Positions 1 through 8,500 of a stretch of DNA of 46,692 bases are shown here, in pieces. Numbering within the stretch: position 1 is the first letter of the stretch; each line of letters starts with the position of its first letter. The position numbers and the translations under genes were made by a program. Under the pieces are notes generated by a model. That model was not told where the DNA came from. It made no database searches and saw only the letters and a program-made list of their open reading frames with translations. The DNA comes from an uncultured Pygmaiobacter sp. (lineage in GTDB: Bacteria; Bacillota; Clostridia; Oscillospirales; Ruminococcaceae): positions 1 through 46,692 of the forward strand of contig CALXBG010000069.1 of NCBI GenBank assembly GCA_944386485.1. The letters are read 5' to 3'.

Positions 1-443
1 CACCGGCTCGCACGGGTGTTGACGGCGTGGTCGAGCAGCGGCTGGGCTTCGCCATCCGGATCAAGACAGAGATCCAGCGCCAGCACATCTTCCCACGCGC
101 GGTTGAGAAACGCCACCTCGCGCCGGCCGTGGGTGTGGGTGAATTGTACCGCGCCGGCATGGCAAAACGCATCTTCAATTCGGGCCGGGGAAAAGCCGGC
201 GTCGCAAAGACTCTCACGCAGCCCCACAAAAAACAGCCCGGCGAGATCCCGCCATTGGGCGGGGGAGGGGGCAAAGCGAACAAAGGCGTACCGGCTGTGG
301 CAATGAACGGCCAGCAGCGATTTTTGCCCCCGCAGCGTGATGACATGAAGATCCCAGCACAGCCGCCGGTCGGCTTCCATGCCGCGCGGCAGAGCATTGT
401 AACGCAAAAACCGCTGTAATGGAAAGGTCAGCCCCAGCTCCAT
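1..443 (-). CDS. DUF6933-like hypothetical protein, C-terminus beyond the window
   Basis: Reading the reverse strand from the ATG at 443-441 gives at least 147 residues with no stop before the window edge, so the C-terminus is missing. The ATG shares one base with the TGA of the upstream flavodoxin gene, which implies translational coupling. The N-terminus (MELGLTFPLQRFLRYNALP), a central stretch with the feel of 'LLAVHCHSRYAFVRF', and a later REVAFLNRAWED segment recall the DUF6933 family, whose function is unknown. No signal peptide or membrane helix is visible. The family assignment is a similarity impression only. Confidence 0.5.
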   Translation of the reverse strand, partial: MELGLTFPLQRFLRYNALPRGMEADRRLCWDLHVITLRGQKSLLAVHCHSRYAFVRFAPSPAQWRDLAGLFFVGLRESLCDAGFSPARIEDAFCHAGAVQFTHTHGRREVAFLNRAWEDVLALDLCLDPDGEAQPLLDHAVNTRASR

Positions 444-919
444 CACTTCACCTCGGGCTCTTCCGCGCTGTGATTGCCGGCTGATATTTCGCGGTAGAAA
501 CGGCGGGCCCGTTCCAGATCCCGGTCATCGGGATGCCCCTTCGCAATACCGCCCACCAGCCGGAAGGGCCCAAAGGTGTCATAGCCTCGGCAACCGAAGG
601 TCCCCAGAACGGAGCAACCCTTTTCCTGCGCGATCCTCTCAAGCGCTGCCGCGCCCCGGCCCTTTGTCACGCCGTAGGTGCACAGGAAAAAGACCGGCTT
701 TTCGCGGGGCAGGTACTGCCGGGCAAACGTCTCCACCGCCGGGTGAAATGCAAAACCATAAATGCCGGAGGCAAAGCCGATACAGTCATAGCCTGTGAGA
801 TCGACACTTTGCCGTGTTGTCACGTCGATGAGCGCAATATCTCCCTCCCGTGCAATGGCGTCGAGCAGTTTTTTGGTGTTCCCGTGGTGGCGGGAGTAGT
901 AACAGATCGCAGTTTTCAC
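443..919 (-). CDS. flavodoxin-family protein
   Basis: This 158-residue protein has the flavodoxin fold signature. A first beta strand (TAICYYS) runs into the FMN phosphate loop SRHHGNTKKL near the N-terminus, and the second loop GFASGIYGFAFHP appears near residues 50-62. It probably binds FMN and moves electrons in the cytoplasm; its partner is unknown. The start is the GTG at 919-917, preceded by GAGGAGG at good spacing; a longer reading frame would run into the upstream deformylase stop. It lies 35 bases after the deformylase gene and overlaps the next gene by one base, so the three genes probably form one transcript from the promoter at 1400-1428. Confidence 0.8.
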   Translation of the reverse strand: MKTAICYYSRHHGNTKKLLDAIAREGDIALIDVTTRQSVDLTGYDCIGFASGIYGFAFHPAVETFARQYLPREKPVFFLCTYGVTKGRGAAALERIAQEKGCSVLGTFGCRGYDTFGPFRLVGGIAKGHPDDRDLERARRFYREISAGNHSAEEPEVK

Positions 920-954
920 AAAAATCCTCCTCGTTGTGTTGCCGGGCGGAACCG

Positions 955-1365
955 TCAGATCAGGATGCCGTCGCAATGGTCAATCTCATGCTGGATAATC
1001 TGGGCGGTCCAGCCGGTAAAGGTCTTAAGACGCGTCTCAAACCGCTCGTTTTGCCAGCGCACCTTGATACAGCGCCACCGCTTGGCAGCGCGGACGCCGG
1101 AAAGGGAGAGACATCCCTCCTGTGCGGTATAGGGATCAGACTTTTTGATGATCTCGGGATTGAACATGACCATATAGCTGCCCTCGTTGTCAAAGGCGAT
1201 GATCCGCTTATTTACCCCGATCATATTGGCCGCCATGCCGACACAGCCGTCTTGATGATGCTTTAGCGTTTCCAGCAGATCAGCGGCAACCGGCAGGTCT
1301 TCTGATGTGGCAGGCTCCGCTTGCTGCGCCAAAAATATTTCATCCTTGCAAATTTCACGGATCAC
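955..1365 (-). CDS. def: peptide deformylase (short Clostridial type)
   Basis: Peptide deformylase removes the N-formyl group from new proteins in the cytoplasm using a bound metal. The 136-residue length fits the short form common in Clostridia. The metal-binding motifs are present: EGCLS at residues 83-87 supplies the cysteine, and HEIDH at 126-130 supplies two histidines and the catalytic glutamate. Motif I reads GMAANMIG (43-50), with Asn at the position where classical enzymes (GxGxAAxQ) have Gln. The GTG start at 1365-1363 is chosen because AAAGGAGG lies 7 bases upstream; a longer frame back to 1689 has no such site and crosses the promoter. It heads an operon with the flavodoxin gene. 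Confidence 0.85.
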   Translation of the reverse strand: MIREICKDEIFLAQQAEPATSEDLPVAADLLETLKHHQDGCVGMAANMIGVNKRIIAFDNEGSYMVMFNPEIIKKSDPYTAQEGCLSLSGVRAAKRWRCIKVRWQNERFETRLKTFTGWTAQIIQHEIDHCDGILI

Positions 1366-1399
1366 GGCGGGTCCTCCTTTTACAGTAACATCGTACTTA

Positions 1400-1428
1400 A
1401 TTATATCGGACGAGCGCCCAGGGGACAA
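1400..1428 (-). promoter_or_regulatory. promoter of the def operon
   Basis: On the reverse strand TTGTCC (1428-1423) and TATAAT (1405-1400) are separated by exactly 17 bases. Transcription would begin near 1393, giving a leader of about 28 bases before the GTG of def. It is back to back with the promoter at 1456-1484. Confidence 0.75.
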
Positions 1429-1455
1429 GACGCAAAAAAACGGGGCGAACTCCGC

Positions 1456-1484
1456 TTGGAAAACGACAGCTTTTATGCGATAAT
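1456..1484 (+). promoter_or_regulatory. promoter of the D-lyxose isomerase gene
   Basis: TTGGAA (1456-1461) and GATAAT (1479-1484) are spaced 17 bases apart, about 42 bases upstream of the ATG at 1526. This is a standard sigma-A type promoter. No clear operator was seen around it. Confidence 0.6.
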
Positions 1485-1525
1485 GGCAGCAGAAGCACCA
1501 CACAGGAGAACAGGAGGCAAGAACA

Positions 1526-2209
1526 ATGAAACGAAGCGAGATCAACGCTGCGCTGCGGGAGATGGAACAGATGACCAAGCGGTGCGGTTTTTCGCTGCCG
1601 CCGTTTTGCAATTTCACCCCGCAGGAGTGGCAGGAGAAGGGCCATGAGTGGGATGAAGTGCGGGATAATATGCTGGGCTGGGACATCACCGACTACGGCA
1701 TGGGGGATTTTGACCGGCTCGGATTCTCGCTCATCACGCTGCGAAACGGCAATCTGAAGTTGGACAAGTACCCCAAGACCTATGCAGAAAAGCTGCTCTA
1801 TCTCAAAGAGGGACAGTATTCTCCAATGCATTTCCATTGGTTTAAGATGGAGGACATCATCAACCGGGGCGGCGGCAATGTCCTCGTCAGGGTCTACAAC
1901 TCCACCGCGCAGGAGGAACTGGACCGCGAGAGCCCGGTCACCGTTCAGCTGGACGGCAGGACGTGCACGGTGCCTGCGGGCAGCCAGCTGCGGCTGACCC
2001 CGGGGGAGAGCATCACCGTTACCCCGGGTCTCTACCATGACTTTGAGGTCGAGCCGGGACATGGCCCGGTACTGCTGGGCGAGGTCAGTCAGTGCAACGA
2101 TGACAACAGCGACAACCGATTTTATGAGAAGCTGGGCCGGTTCCCTGCCATCGAGGAGGACGAACCGCCCTACCGACTGCTCTGCAATGAATATCCGCCG
2201 GCGAAATAA
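1526..2209 (+). CDS. D-lyxose/D-mannose ketol-isomerase family sugar isomerase
   Basis: The 227-residue protein matches the YdaE-type D-lyxose isomerase family, cupin-fold enzymes that interconvert D-lyxose and D-xylulose, or D-mannose and D-fructose, using a divalent metal. Metal ligands are visible as HFH at residues 102-104, a nearby glutamate (MED, about 109), and His171 in the segment GLYHDFEVE. The length is normal for the family. The start follows AGGAGG by 8 bases. It has its own promoter and terminator and is not next to sugar transport genes, so it probably acts alone in pentose or mannose salvage. The exact substrate cannot be read from sequence. Confidence 0.85.
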   Translation: MKRSEINAALREMEQMTKRCGFSLPPFCNFTPQEWQEKGHEWDEVRDNMLGWDITDYGMGDFDRLGFSLITLRNGNLKLDKYPKTYAEKLLYLKEGQYSPMHFHWFKMEDIINRGGGNVLVRVYNSTAQEELDRESPVTVQLDGRTCTVPAGSQLRLTPGESITVTPGLYHDFEVEPGHGPVLLGEVSQCNDDNSDNRFYEKLGRFPAIEEDEPPYRLLCNEYPPAK

Positions 2210-2227
2210 ACCATTTGGGATGAGAAA

Positions 2228-2266
2228 CATCTTTTGCTCCCCGGCAGCGGGGGGCATTTTTTATTG
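2228..2266 (+). terminator. rho-independent terminator of the isomerase gene
   Basis: A GC-rich hairpin (TGCTCCCC / GGGGGGCA, one G-T pair, six-base loop) is followed by a run of T residues. Confidence 0.75.
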
Positions 2267-2386
2267 ACCGCCCCGATTGGCCGATTCAGGTTGCTGAAAT
2301 TCATTATGCCGCAGGAAAAGTCTTTTTTCAAAGTATCGCCGGACCGACGGTGCTCCAACTGGTTTTTGCCCGACCGGCATAACAGA

Positions 2387-3063
2387 TTATTGTGGGGATA
2401 TACTTTCTGCAATTTTGACCAAATCACTTTTTGGCAGCGCCGCAGAGAGGCAAAAGAGAATTTTCTCGGTATCGGATTGCCAGACCAGCACGCTGTTTTC
2501 CGACGGATCGGATGCCTGATAAAAATCGCCAGAGCCCTCGCCGACCGGTACCGGCTGTGGTTCCAGACCCTCCTCAACCACAAAAAGGCTGGTCGCATCC
2601 GCCCCCTGCGAGCAGATAAAATAGATGGGTTGACCAGCTTCGTTGTAATAATTCCTGAACATAAGTCCGCCCGACTGCTCGGTCTTGGTTTCCGTATACC
2701 CGTCAGGCAGCCAGGTTGGCGCAAATTCAACAATCGCCGTTTCATCAGGGGTGGCCCCAACAAAGCGGTACTCAACAAAGCTGCTGTACTGCTGGCGTAT
2801 CCAGTCAAGGAAGGCGGTCCGGGCATTGACGTCTACGGCGAGCCAGAAGGTGCCGGCCAAAAAAACCGCGATAAAAAGCAGGCGGCACGATGAAGATAGC
2901 GATAGATTACCGGATGATTTGCCCGGCGAAGGACCCGCTTCATACTGCGCTCAAACTGCGGGGAAAAATGATGGACGCACGCCGCTGCATCCGGCGGCGA
3001 ATCACGGATGGCCCGATCGGCTTTGGCCGCGGCGATTTGAAGCATTTCATCGGTGATCGTCAC
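2387..3063 (-). pseudogene. DUF4367-domain protein (likely anti-sigma partner), frameshifted
   Basis: Two reading frames join to make one recognisable protein of about 225 residues. The first, from the GTG at 3063, encodes a cytoplasmic N-terminus (TDEMLQIAAAKADRAIRD...). The second, ending at 2387, encodes the DUF4367 part (VNARTAFLDWIRQQYSSF... to SISPQ). The frame changes by -1 inside the single membrane helix, between a T5 run (2873-2877) and a T7 run (2859-2865) read on the reverse strand. Adding one T to the T5 run gives a continuous hydrophobic segment (CFFIAVFLAGTFWLAV). The GTG overlaps the upstream sigma-factor stop as GTGA and has AAAGGAGG before it. DUF4367 proteins next to ECF sigma genes are thought to be membrane anti-sigma factors. 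Real mutation, sequence error or programmed slippage are all possible. Confidence 0.7.
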
Positions 3064-3577
3064 AGCGTTTCCTCCTTTTCGTACAACTCTTTCAGCCTGT
3101 TTTTCGCGCGTTGGATCAGTTTGGTCGCAGCTGCAACGGACAACCCAAGAAGTGCGGCCGTTTCCTTTGCGTTGTAACCGTGAAAATAGCGCAGCAGAAT
3201 CGCCTCGCGGTACCGGGCGGGCAGTTTCAGTATACAGGCGGCGAGGACGTTTCTCCCTCACAGACGGCCGGGATGCCAGGCAGCTCCTCAATCAGATCGG
3301 CCGTCGACCGGGTTTTGCGCCGCCGGTATAGGTCGATCGCTCTGTTTTCGGCGATGGTGACAAGATACCCTTGGGTTCTGGGCGAGATTGGATCACCGAT
3401 TTTTTCCATGTTTTCGGCCACCTTCAAAAAGCTCTGGTGAACCGCGTCCTCGGCATCCTGTTCATTGTGTAATATTTCGTTGGCGACATGGAACATAAGA
3501 CCACGATACTCCAGATAGAGCCGCTCAAACTTGGAGCGGTCCTCTGGAGAGTCCATCATCTGAAGATAAATCAACAT
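3060..3577 (-). pseudogene. ECF-type RNA polymerase sigma factor, frameshifted before region 4
   Basis: The first frame, from the ATG at 3577, encodes region 2 of a sigma-70 family ECF factor (FERLYLEYRGLMFHVANEI, DAEDAVHQSFLKV, TIAENRAIDLYRRRK). It runs out at 3227. Region 4 continues in the -1 frame from about 3245 (LAACILKLPARYREAILLRY, then a helix-turn-helix ETAALLGLSVAAATKLIQR) and stops at 3060. One extra base near 3243-3250 restores a 172-residue protein of usual ECF length. The start has GGGAGG upstream and a good promoter. Its stop overlaps the start of the DUF4367 gene, the usual sigma/anti-sigma arrangement. As written, the product would lack promoter -35 recognition. Confidence 0.75.
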
Positions 3578-3606
3578 GGCGAATCCTCCCGGTTGCTGTC
3601 CCCCCG

Positions 3607-3636
3607 ATTATAGCATGGGAACTCTTCGCTTCACAA
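3607..3636 (-). promoter_or_regulatory. promoter of the ECF sigma operon
   Basis: On the reverse strand TTGTGA (3636-3631) and TATAAT (3612-3607) are separated by 18 bases, some 30 bases upstream of the sigma start. It looks like a housekeeping promoter rather than an ECF-type one, so autoregulation is not obvious. Confidence 0.55.
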
Positions 3637-3671
3637 GAAAGGGGAAAGTCTGATTGCCGGGGGAAAACCGG

Positions 3672-3989
3672 TCAGCACAGCGTAAAAACTGCCGGGTGCC
3701 AGTCGGCGGCATCACTACCGCTTTTCGTCATCAGTACCCGGACCTGGTCTGTGGGGAGACAAAAAGCGGTGGGCTCGGATGCAAAGGCTACCTCGATGAC
3801 GGCGTCCTGCCGCAGGCCGCTGTTGCCGGGGCTGCAAACCTTGACCAGCAGCCGCTGCTCGCGTTCTTCCAGAACCTGACCGAGAAAAAAGTATGATGCC
3901 GTCTTCTCGTACTGCTGCGCAGGTGTGTCGCAAAGAAAGAAGGATGCCGCCGTCACCACCCCCAGCGCGATTGCCGCCAGTTTTTTCAC
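3672..3989 (-). CDS. small secreted protein of unknown function
   Basis: From the GTG at 3989 the product is 105 residues. It begins with VKKLAAIALGVVTAASFFLC, a short positive start followed by a hydrophobic core typical of a signal peptide. The cysteine at the end of this core could be a lipidation site but the preceding residues are not a clean lipobox. The mature part is a small beta-rich domain with cysteines at KVCS, TAFC and the C-terminal TLC. A G-rich stretch serves as a weak ribosome-binding site. No family was recognised. It lies between the terminator of the kinase operon and the promoter of the sigma operon and is transcribed on its own or by read-through. Confidence 0.55.
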   Translation of the reverse strand: MKKLAAIALGVVTAASFFLCDTPAQQYEKTASYFFLGQVLEEREQRLLVKVCSPGNSGLRQDAVIEVAFASEPTAFCLPTDQVRVLMTKSGSDAADWHPAVFTLC

Positions 3990-4005
3990 ACCCAGCCCCC
4001 CTTTT

Positions 4006-4052
4006 GACAAAAAATATCCCACTTCTTCATCCTTAATAACGAAGAAGCGGGT
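4006..4052 (-). terminator. terminator of the kinase/vWA/phosphatase operon
   Basis: On the reverse strand a ten-base stem (CCGCTTCTTC / GAAGAAGTGG, one G-T pair) encloses a 12-base loop and is followed by ATATTTTTTG. It lies about 45 bases beyond the phosphatase stop. Confidence 0.65.
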
Positions 4053-4095
4053 TGGATTTGGACAGCGAATTTTCATTTTTTACAAAAAAGACCGC

Positions 4096-4842
4096 TCAGA
4101 GAGACAGCGACGCCCTAGTGGTCTCCTCGGGCGGGTCGCACCACAGCATGGCGAGGCTCAGATCGTCGTCGCTCTCCCGGGCAAAGACGACCTCGAGGTT
4201 GCGCTTTAGCGCGGCGGCCACCTCCTCGGAGGTATGCTGTGCAATCCCGCGGCAGAGCTTGGCCACAGCGGGCACCGGGGCTCTGCTCCTGGCGTCATAC
4301 AGCGCGTCGCCGCACCCATCGCTGGTGAGCAGAAGGGAGGTGGAACCACTTTCCCGCCGCCGCATCACCCGCAGATGGGACGCGGCGCTGGCGGCGTTGA
4401 AGAAGTAGGTCTCCTCGGCAAACAGGCCGTTCTCGGGGTAGGAGAGTACCTCATTGGCGGAAAAGACAAAACCGTCTCCGATGTGCAGGATCAGCAGCCG
4501 GCCGTCCTGATGGCGCGCGGCGCAGACCAGCGTGCAGCTGCAGCTTTCGCGCGGCAGTCCGGTGCGATCCAGCTGCGGCAGACCGGCTTCGAGCACGCGG
4601 GAGACCAGCGCGTCGTCGTCCAGCGGGTACAGCTCGTCAAAGTGATCAGGCAACCAGCATACAATCCAGCGGCAGAGCGCCTGCGCCGCCAGCTCGGAGT
4701 GCGCGCAGCTGCCCGCGCCGTCACAGATTGCGGCGACGGCGCAGCTGTCGCTTTGGCCGGTACAGGCCTCGTCCTGGCAGGGCAGACCGTGAAACTTGTG
4801 AGAGATGCCCTGCAGCGTGGCCGATGCGTGTTTTGCATTCAT
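4096..4842 (-). CDS. PP2C-family serine/threonine phosphatase of a TerY-P-like triad
   Basis: The 248-residue protein has the metal-binding motifs of PP2C phosphatases in order: an early Asp in PCQDEA, CDGAG at 40-44, GDG at 122-124, TSDGCG at 173-178 and DDDLS at 225-229. It has no membrane helix, so it should act in the cytoplasm, most likely removing phosphates placed by the kinase encoded two genes upstream. The start ATG at 4842 has AAAGGAG close before it. It is the last gene of the kinase-vWA-phosphatase operon, and a terminator follows. The phosphatase, vWA and zinc-ribbon kinase set is the TerY-P triad described by comparative genomics in tellurium-resistance-like stress systems. The physiological substrate is not known. 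Confidence 0.8.
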   Translation of the reverse strand: MNAKHASATLQGISHKFHGLPCQDEACTGQSDSCAVAAICDGAGSCAHSELAAQALCRWIVCWLPDHFDELYPLDDDALVSRVLEAGLPQLDRTGLPRESCSCTLVCAARHQDGRLLILHIGDGFVFSANEVLSYPENGLFAEETYFFNAASAASHLRVMRRRESGSTSLLLTSDGCGDALYDARSRAPVPAVAKLCRGIAQHTSEEVAAALKRNLEVVFARESDDDLSLAMLWCDPPEETTRASLSL

Positions 4843-4872
4843 GGTTTTGTCTCCTTTGCCCGTCGAAAATCA

Positions 4873-5562
4873 TCAGGACGAGGCCTGATCTGAGAGGTCG
4901 AACTGGCCGTTTTCGATAATCAGCTTGCTGGCCTGGCTGACGCTGCGGCTGACCAGATTGAAAAAGTCGATCACCGACAGCCGCTCCAGCCGGTCTACCC
5001 GGGTGATGGTGAACTGCTTGAGACTCTCGCAGCCGTCCCCCATGCCGAGACAGCGGGTACGCAGTTTGTCCGCGCGCACCAGGTCGAGCACCCGCTTCGA
5101 GGCCTTCTTTACCTCGTCTTCCGGCTCGGTGGAAAATCCGTCGCTGAGCAGGATCAGCCAAGGGGTATAGGCGTTGTTCCCGACCTCGGCGAGCTCCCGC
5201 TGGTGCGCCTGCAACTTGTCGAGGGCATAGTTGACCCCCTCGGCCAGCCGGGTCAGCGTGCCGGTGGCGCGGATGGGATGGCCCAGCACCCGCTTGCAGG
5301 CGGCGTCAAACGAACCAAAGTCGCATACTAAATTCACCGTATCCCCGAAGGTCACGATGCAGACATCGGCGGCGTCCCGGGCGAGCAGCTCCCCGTGGGT
5401 GCGGCGGAAAAAGCTGTCAATTCCTTTGTTTACCTGAGCCATCATGCCGCTGACCTCCATCGAGGCAGAATTGTCCACGCAGAAACAGAGCAGGATACGC
5501 TTGGAGCGGTTTCGGCTGAGCTCCTCATTGGAGAGGTAGATGTCCTGAATGTATTTGTCCAT
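4873..5562 (-). CDS. TerY-like von Willebrand factor A domain protein
   Basis: This 229-residue protein is almost entirely one vWA domain. The metal-ion-dependent adhesion site DxSxS is present as DNSAS (30-34), with a threonine in GTLTRL (101-106) and LSDG at 139-142. No signal peptide is visible, so it is cytoplasmic and probably binds a partner through the metal site. The ATG at 5562 is preferred over upstream codons because GAGGAG lies just before it, and the longer frame would overlap the kinase end. It sits 20 bases after the kinase gene and 30 bases before the phosphatase. In TerY-P triads the vWA protein is thought to scaffold kinase and phosphatase; that role is inferred. Confidence 0.8.
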   Translation of the reverse strand: MDKYIQDIYLSNEELSRNRSKRILLCFCVDNSASMEVSGMMAQVNKGIDSFFRRTHGELLARDAADVCIVTFGDTVNLVCDFGSFDAACKRVLGHPIRATGTLTRLAEGVNYALDKLQAHQRELAEVGNNAYTPWLILLSDGFSTEPEDEVKKASKRVLDLVRADKLRTRCLGMGDGCESLKQFTITRVDRLERLSVIDFFNLVSRSVSQASKLIIENGQFDLSDQASS

Positions 5563-5582
5563 ATTGCTCCTCTTTTCCTCAA

Positions 5583-8500
5583 TTAGGTGGTGCGCTGGCG
5601 CCGGTCTGCAGCCAGGCAGTCGCGGCACAGCAGTTGCCGATGATTCCTGTGCACCCCGACAAAGACCTTAGGCGCAACCTCAAAGTTACGCCCGCATCGG
5701 TCGCAGCGTACCCGCAGCTTTTCAGCCTGATAGCAGGTGGGGCAGAGTGACACCCGCTTACCGTTTTGGATCTGCTGCGCCTGCCGGTGCGGCAGCCGGT
5801 ACATCGAGCCGCAGCATTCGCACCGGACAAGCGGGTTCTTGCACTCCTCGCAGAGATATTCCCGGTCAGTGATGTAAGGGGAATCCGCTTCGTGATACAG
5901 AATCTCTCGGATGGTGGGATGAAAGGGCTTGCCGCAGACGCTGCAGGTCTTTTCCAGCGGCCGGTCCTCCCCGTGCAGGTTCAGAAAGCTGCGGCAGGAG
6001 CGGCAGAACAGCGCGTCCCAGTTTTTGCGCGTGGGGGCGGCGAGCAGCTTTTCCAGCTTGACCTTGGGCAGGTTGAATTCCCGATGGTGGCACAGCTCGC
6101 TGGGACACCGGACGTCTACAAAGAAGGGGTTCTCCGGGTTGAACTCATGGTACTTGACCGGGGCCAGCTCGTCGCTGAAATCCCCCTTCAGGATGGATTC
6201 ATAATACCGTTTCATCAGCTGGGCCCACTGGTTGGCGCTGCGGGGCTTCCAGTTCACGAAGGTATCGGTGAAGGCCTCGGTGATGCTGGGGGGCAGGTTC
6301 TTCCAGATCATCCAGTTGTCGCCGTCGGGCACCGACCAGACGTCGCTGGTCTGAACCGCATAGGGAAACTTGCGGTTGCGCATCTGGGAGAGAAAATCGG
6401 CCGTGCCCTTGCTGACAAAGGGGTTCTGCCCGCAGAACAGAATCTCAAACAGCAGGATGGCAAGGGCAAATTCCTCCTCCTGCTGACTGCGCAGCAGGGT
6501 GCCGAATTTGACCGGCCCTTCGGGGCGGGGTAGGGTCTGCCCGTCGCTGACCACGAAGGGGCAGGTGAACTCATCGGTGCCAACCGGGCAGGGATAGCCG
6601 CCGAATTGGAAGCTGTCGGTGTCCACCACGAAAACGCAGGTGCTGTCGGCGGGATCCACCATGAAGTTGCCGGCGTTCACGTCGCCCATGAAAATGTTCT
6701 TCTGATGAAGCCGCGCCATAATCCGGGCGGTCTGCTGGGCGGTGCGAACCAGATCCTTGCGGGTCCAGCTGCCCAGCAGCTCCCGCTGGACAGAGGTGCC
6801 GCCGATCTTCAGCACGGTCTTGGAAAAGGGCATCGACCCCGCGGGGACGCGCTGCATCAGATAGCCCACAAACTGGTGCTGCTCGTCGTAGAGAAGGTGA
6901 AGGGGCCAGCAGACCCGCGGCATCCGCGGGTTGCGGGAGAGCATCTCGGTCAGCTTCTGCCGGCGCTCGTCGGTCAGGTGTTCCGGGTGAAAGATCTTGA
7001 CTACATAATGCTCGCCAAGGCTGCACAGATAAAGGGTGCCCTCGCCACCGCGCGCTATCTCACCGCCCTCGGTCAGCGGTTCGCCGAGCTGAACGCTCTG
7101 TCCCTCCTCGGTCGCCAGAAGACTGCCGCAGGTCGGCTGCGGGCGCTCCTTCTGTGGGGTGGCGGGCCGCTGCGACAGCGGTATCACCGGGTCCTGCGTT
7201 TGAATCTGCTGGACAACCTGCGCCAGAACATCCTCGTTCTTCCAGCGGGCGCGCTGGGCCTCATCCACCGTCTTCTGATACAGCTGCTCGATCTTTTCCC
7301 GCAGCCCGGCCAGCAGCGGTTCATCCGTCCGGGCGGCGATGACCGGCAGGGTGGAGCGGAAGAGCCGGCAGGTCGTATGCGGAGAGGCGCCTGGTTCCAG
7401 ACTGACCCGCGCCATCACCACAAAGGGCACCTTGCGGCGCTCCAGTGCGCGGGGCAGGGAGGTGGCACCGGCGGTGAGTACGCAGATCCGCTCAAAGCAG
7501 TGATCCTCCAGATAGTTGAGCAGCGCCTCCTCGTTGGTGTAGATCGGGTCGGGATAGTTGACCGGACCCAGATGCAGCAGATTGCGAGTGAAGATATAGG
7601 CCTCCTTGCCCGCAGTAGTCTGCTCAAACCGCTGCAACAGCGCCTCGTGTTCTGCGGCATACTGCTCCTCGGCGGCGGTGTCGGCCAGCCGCTGGCGCAG
7701 GCCGTCCCGTTCCTCGATCTCCCGCATCATCCGGTAGAGCGCGGTAGCCTCGACGCAGAGCGCTTGTTCCACCGGCCGCCCGAGCCGCTGAAGCAGGCGC
7801 AGCAGAACCTGTTCTACAAAGGCGCGGCCCTCGGCGCGGCGCAACAGACTGTCGTCCAGCACAAAGCGGTGGGTCTGGGCGAGCTCCAGCAGGGTACGCG
7901 GGTCGAGCGCGCCGCCGGTGTACTGGCTCAGCAGATGAACCGGTTCCACGTCGGCCAGCTTCTGGGTCAGCAGCTTTTCCTGAATCGTTTGCGCCTCGAT
8001 CGTGGCCGCAGAAGGCGCTTGTCGGATCGACTGTAACTCCTCCAGCGCCTGTTGCAGCTGCGTGGTCATCTCCTTGTTTTTTTGCTCGTTTTCCTGATAC
8101 CGCACATACCGGGAGACGGCGGAGAGATACTCTTCCCGCACGCCGTAGCACAGCCCCTCGCGGAAGGAGAGCGCGGCGTCCTGCAAGGCGGTGCAGGCGG
8201 TTTCAACCTGACAGGGGAGGTCCGCGGCCAGGCTTTCCACGGTGAATAGGGTCAGACGTTTGGCCCGCTGAATCAGCGCCATCACCGCCTGATACGGCTC
8301 GGACAGCGGGGGATAGGCGACCGCAGTGAGCAGAGTCTCCAGCGTGTGGATGCCGTCCAGCCAGTCCTGCTGGGACATCTGGGCAAAGGTGCGTGCGTCG
8401 GGGTGACCAAACCATGCGTTGCGCAGGATGCTGGCCTGTGCGTTCCACTCCCGCCAGCTCTCCCGTGAGCCGGCGCGGGCAGCCCCACAGGCGGGCAGGG

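Noticed and set aside
955..1689. A longer deformylase reading frame starting near 1689
   Set aside because: The extra N-terminus is unlike the family, overlaps the divergent isomerase gene and crosses the clear promoter at 1400-1428.
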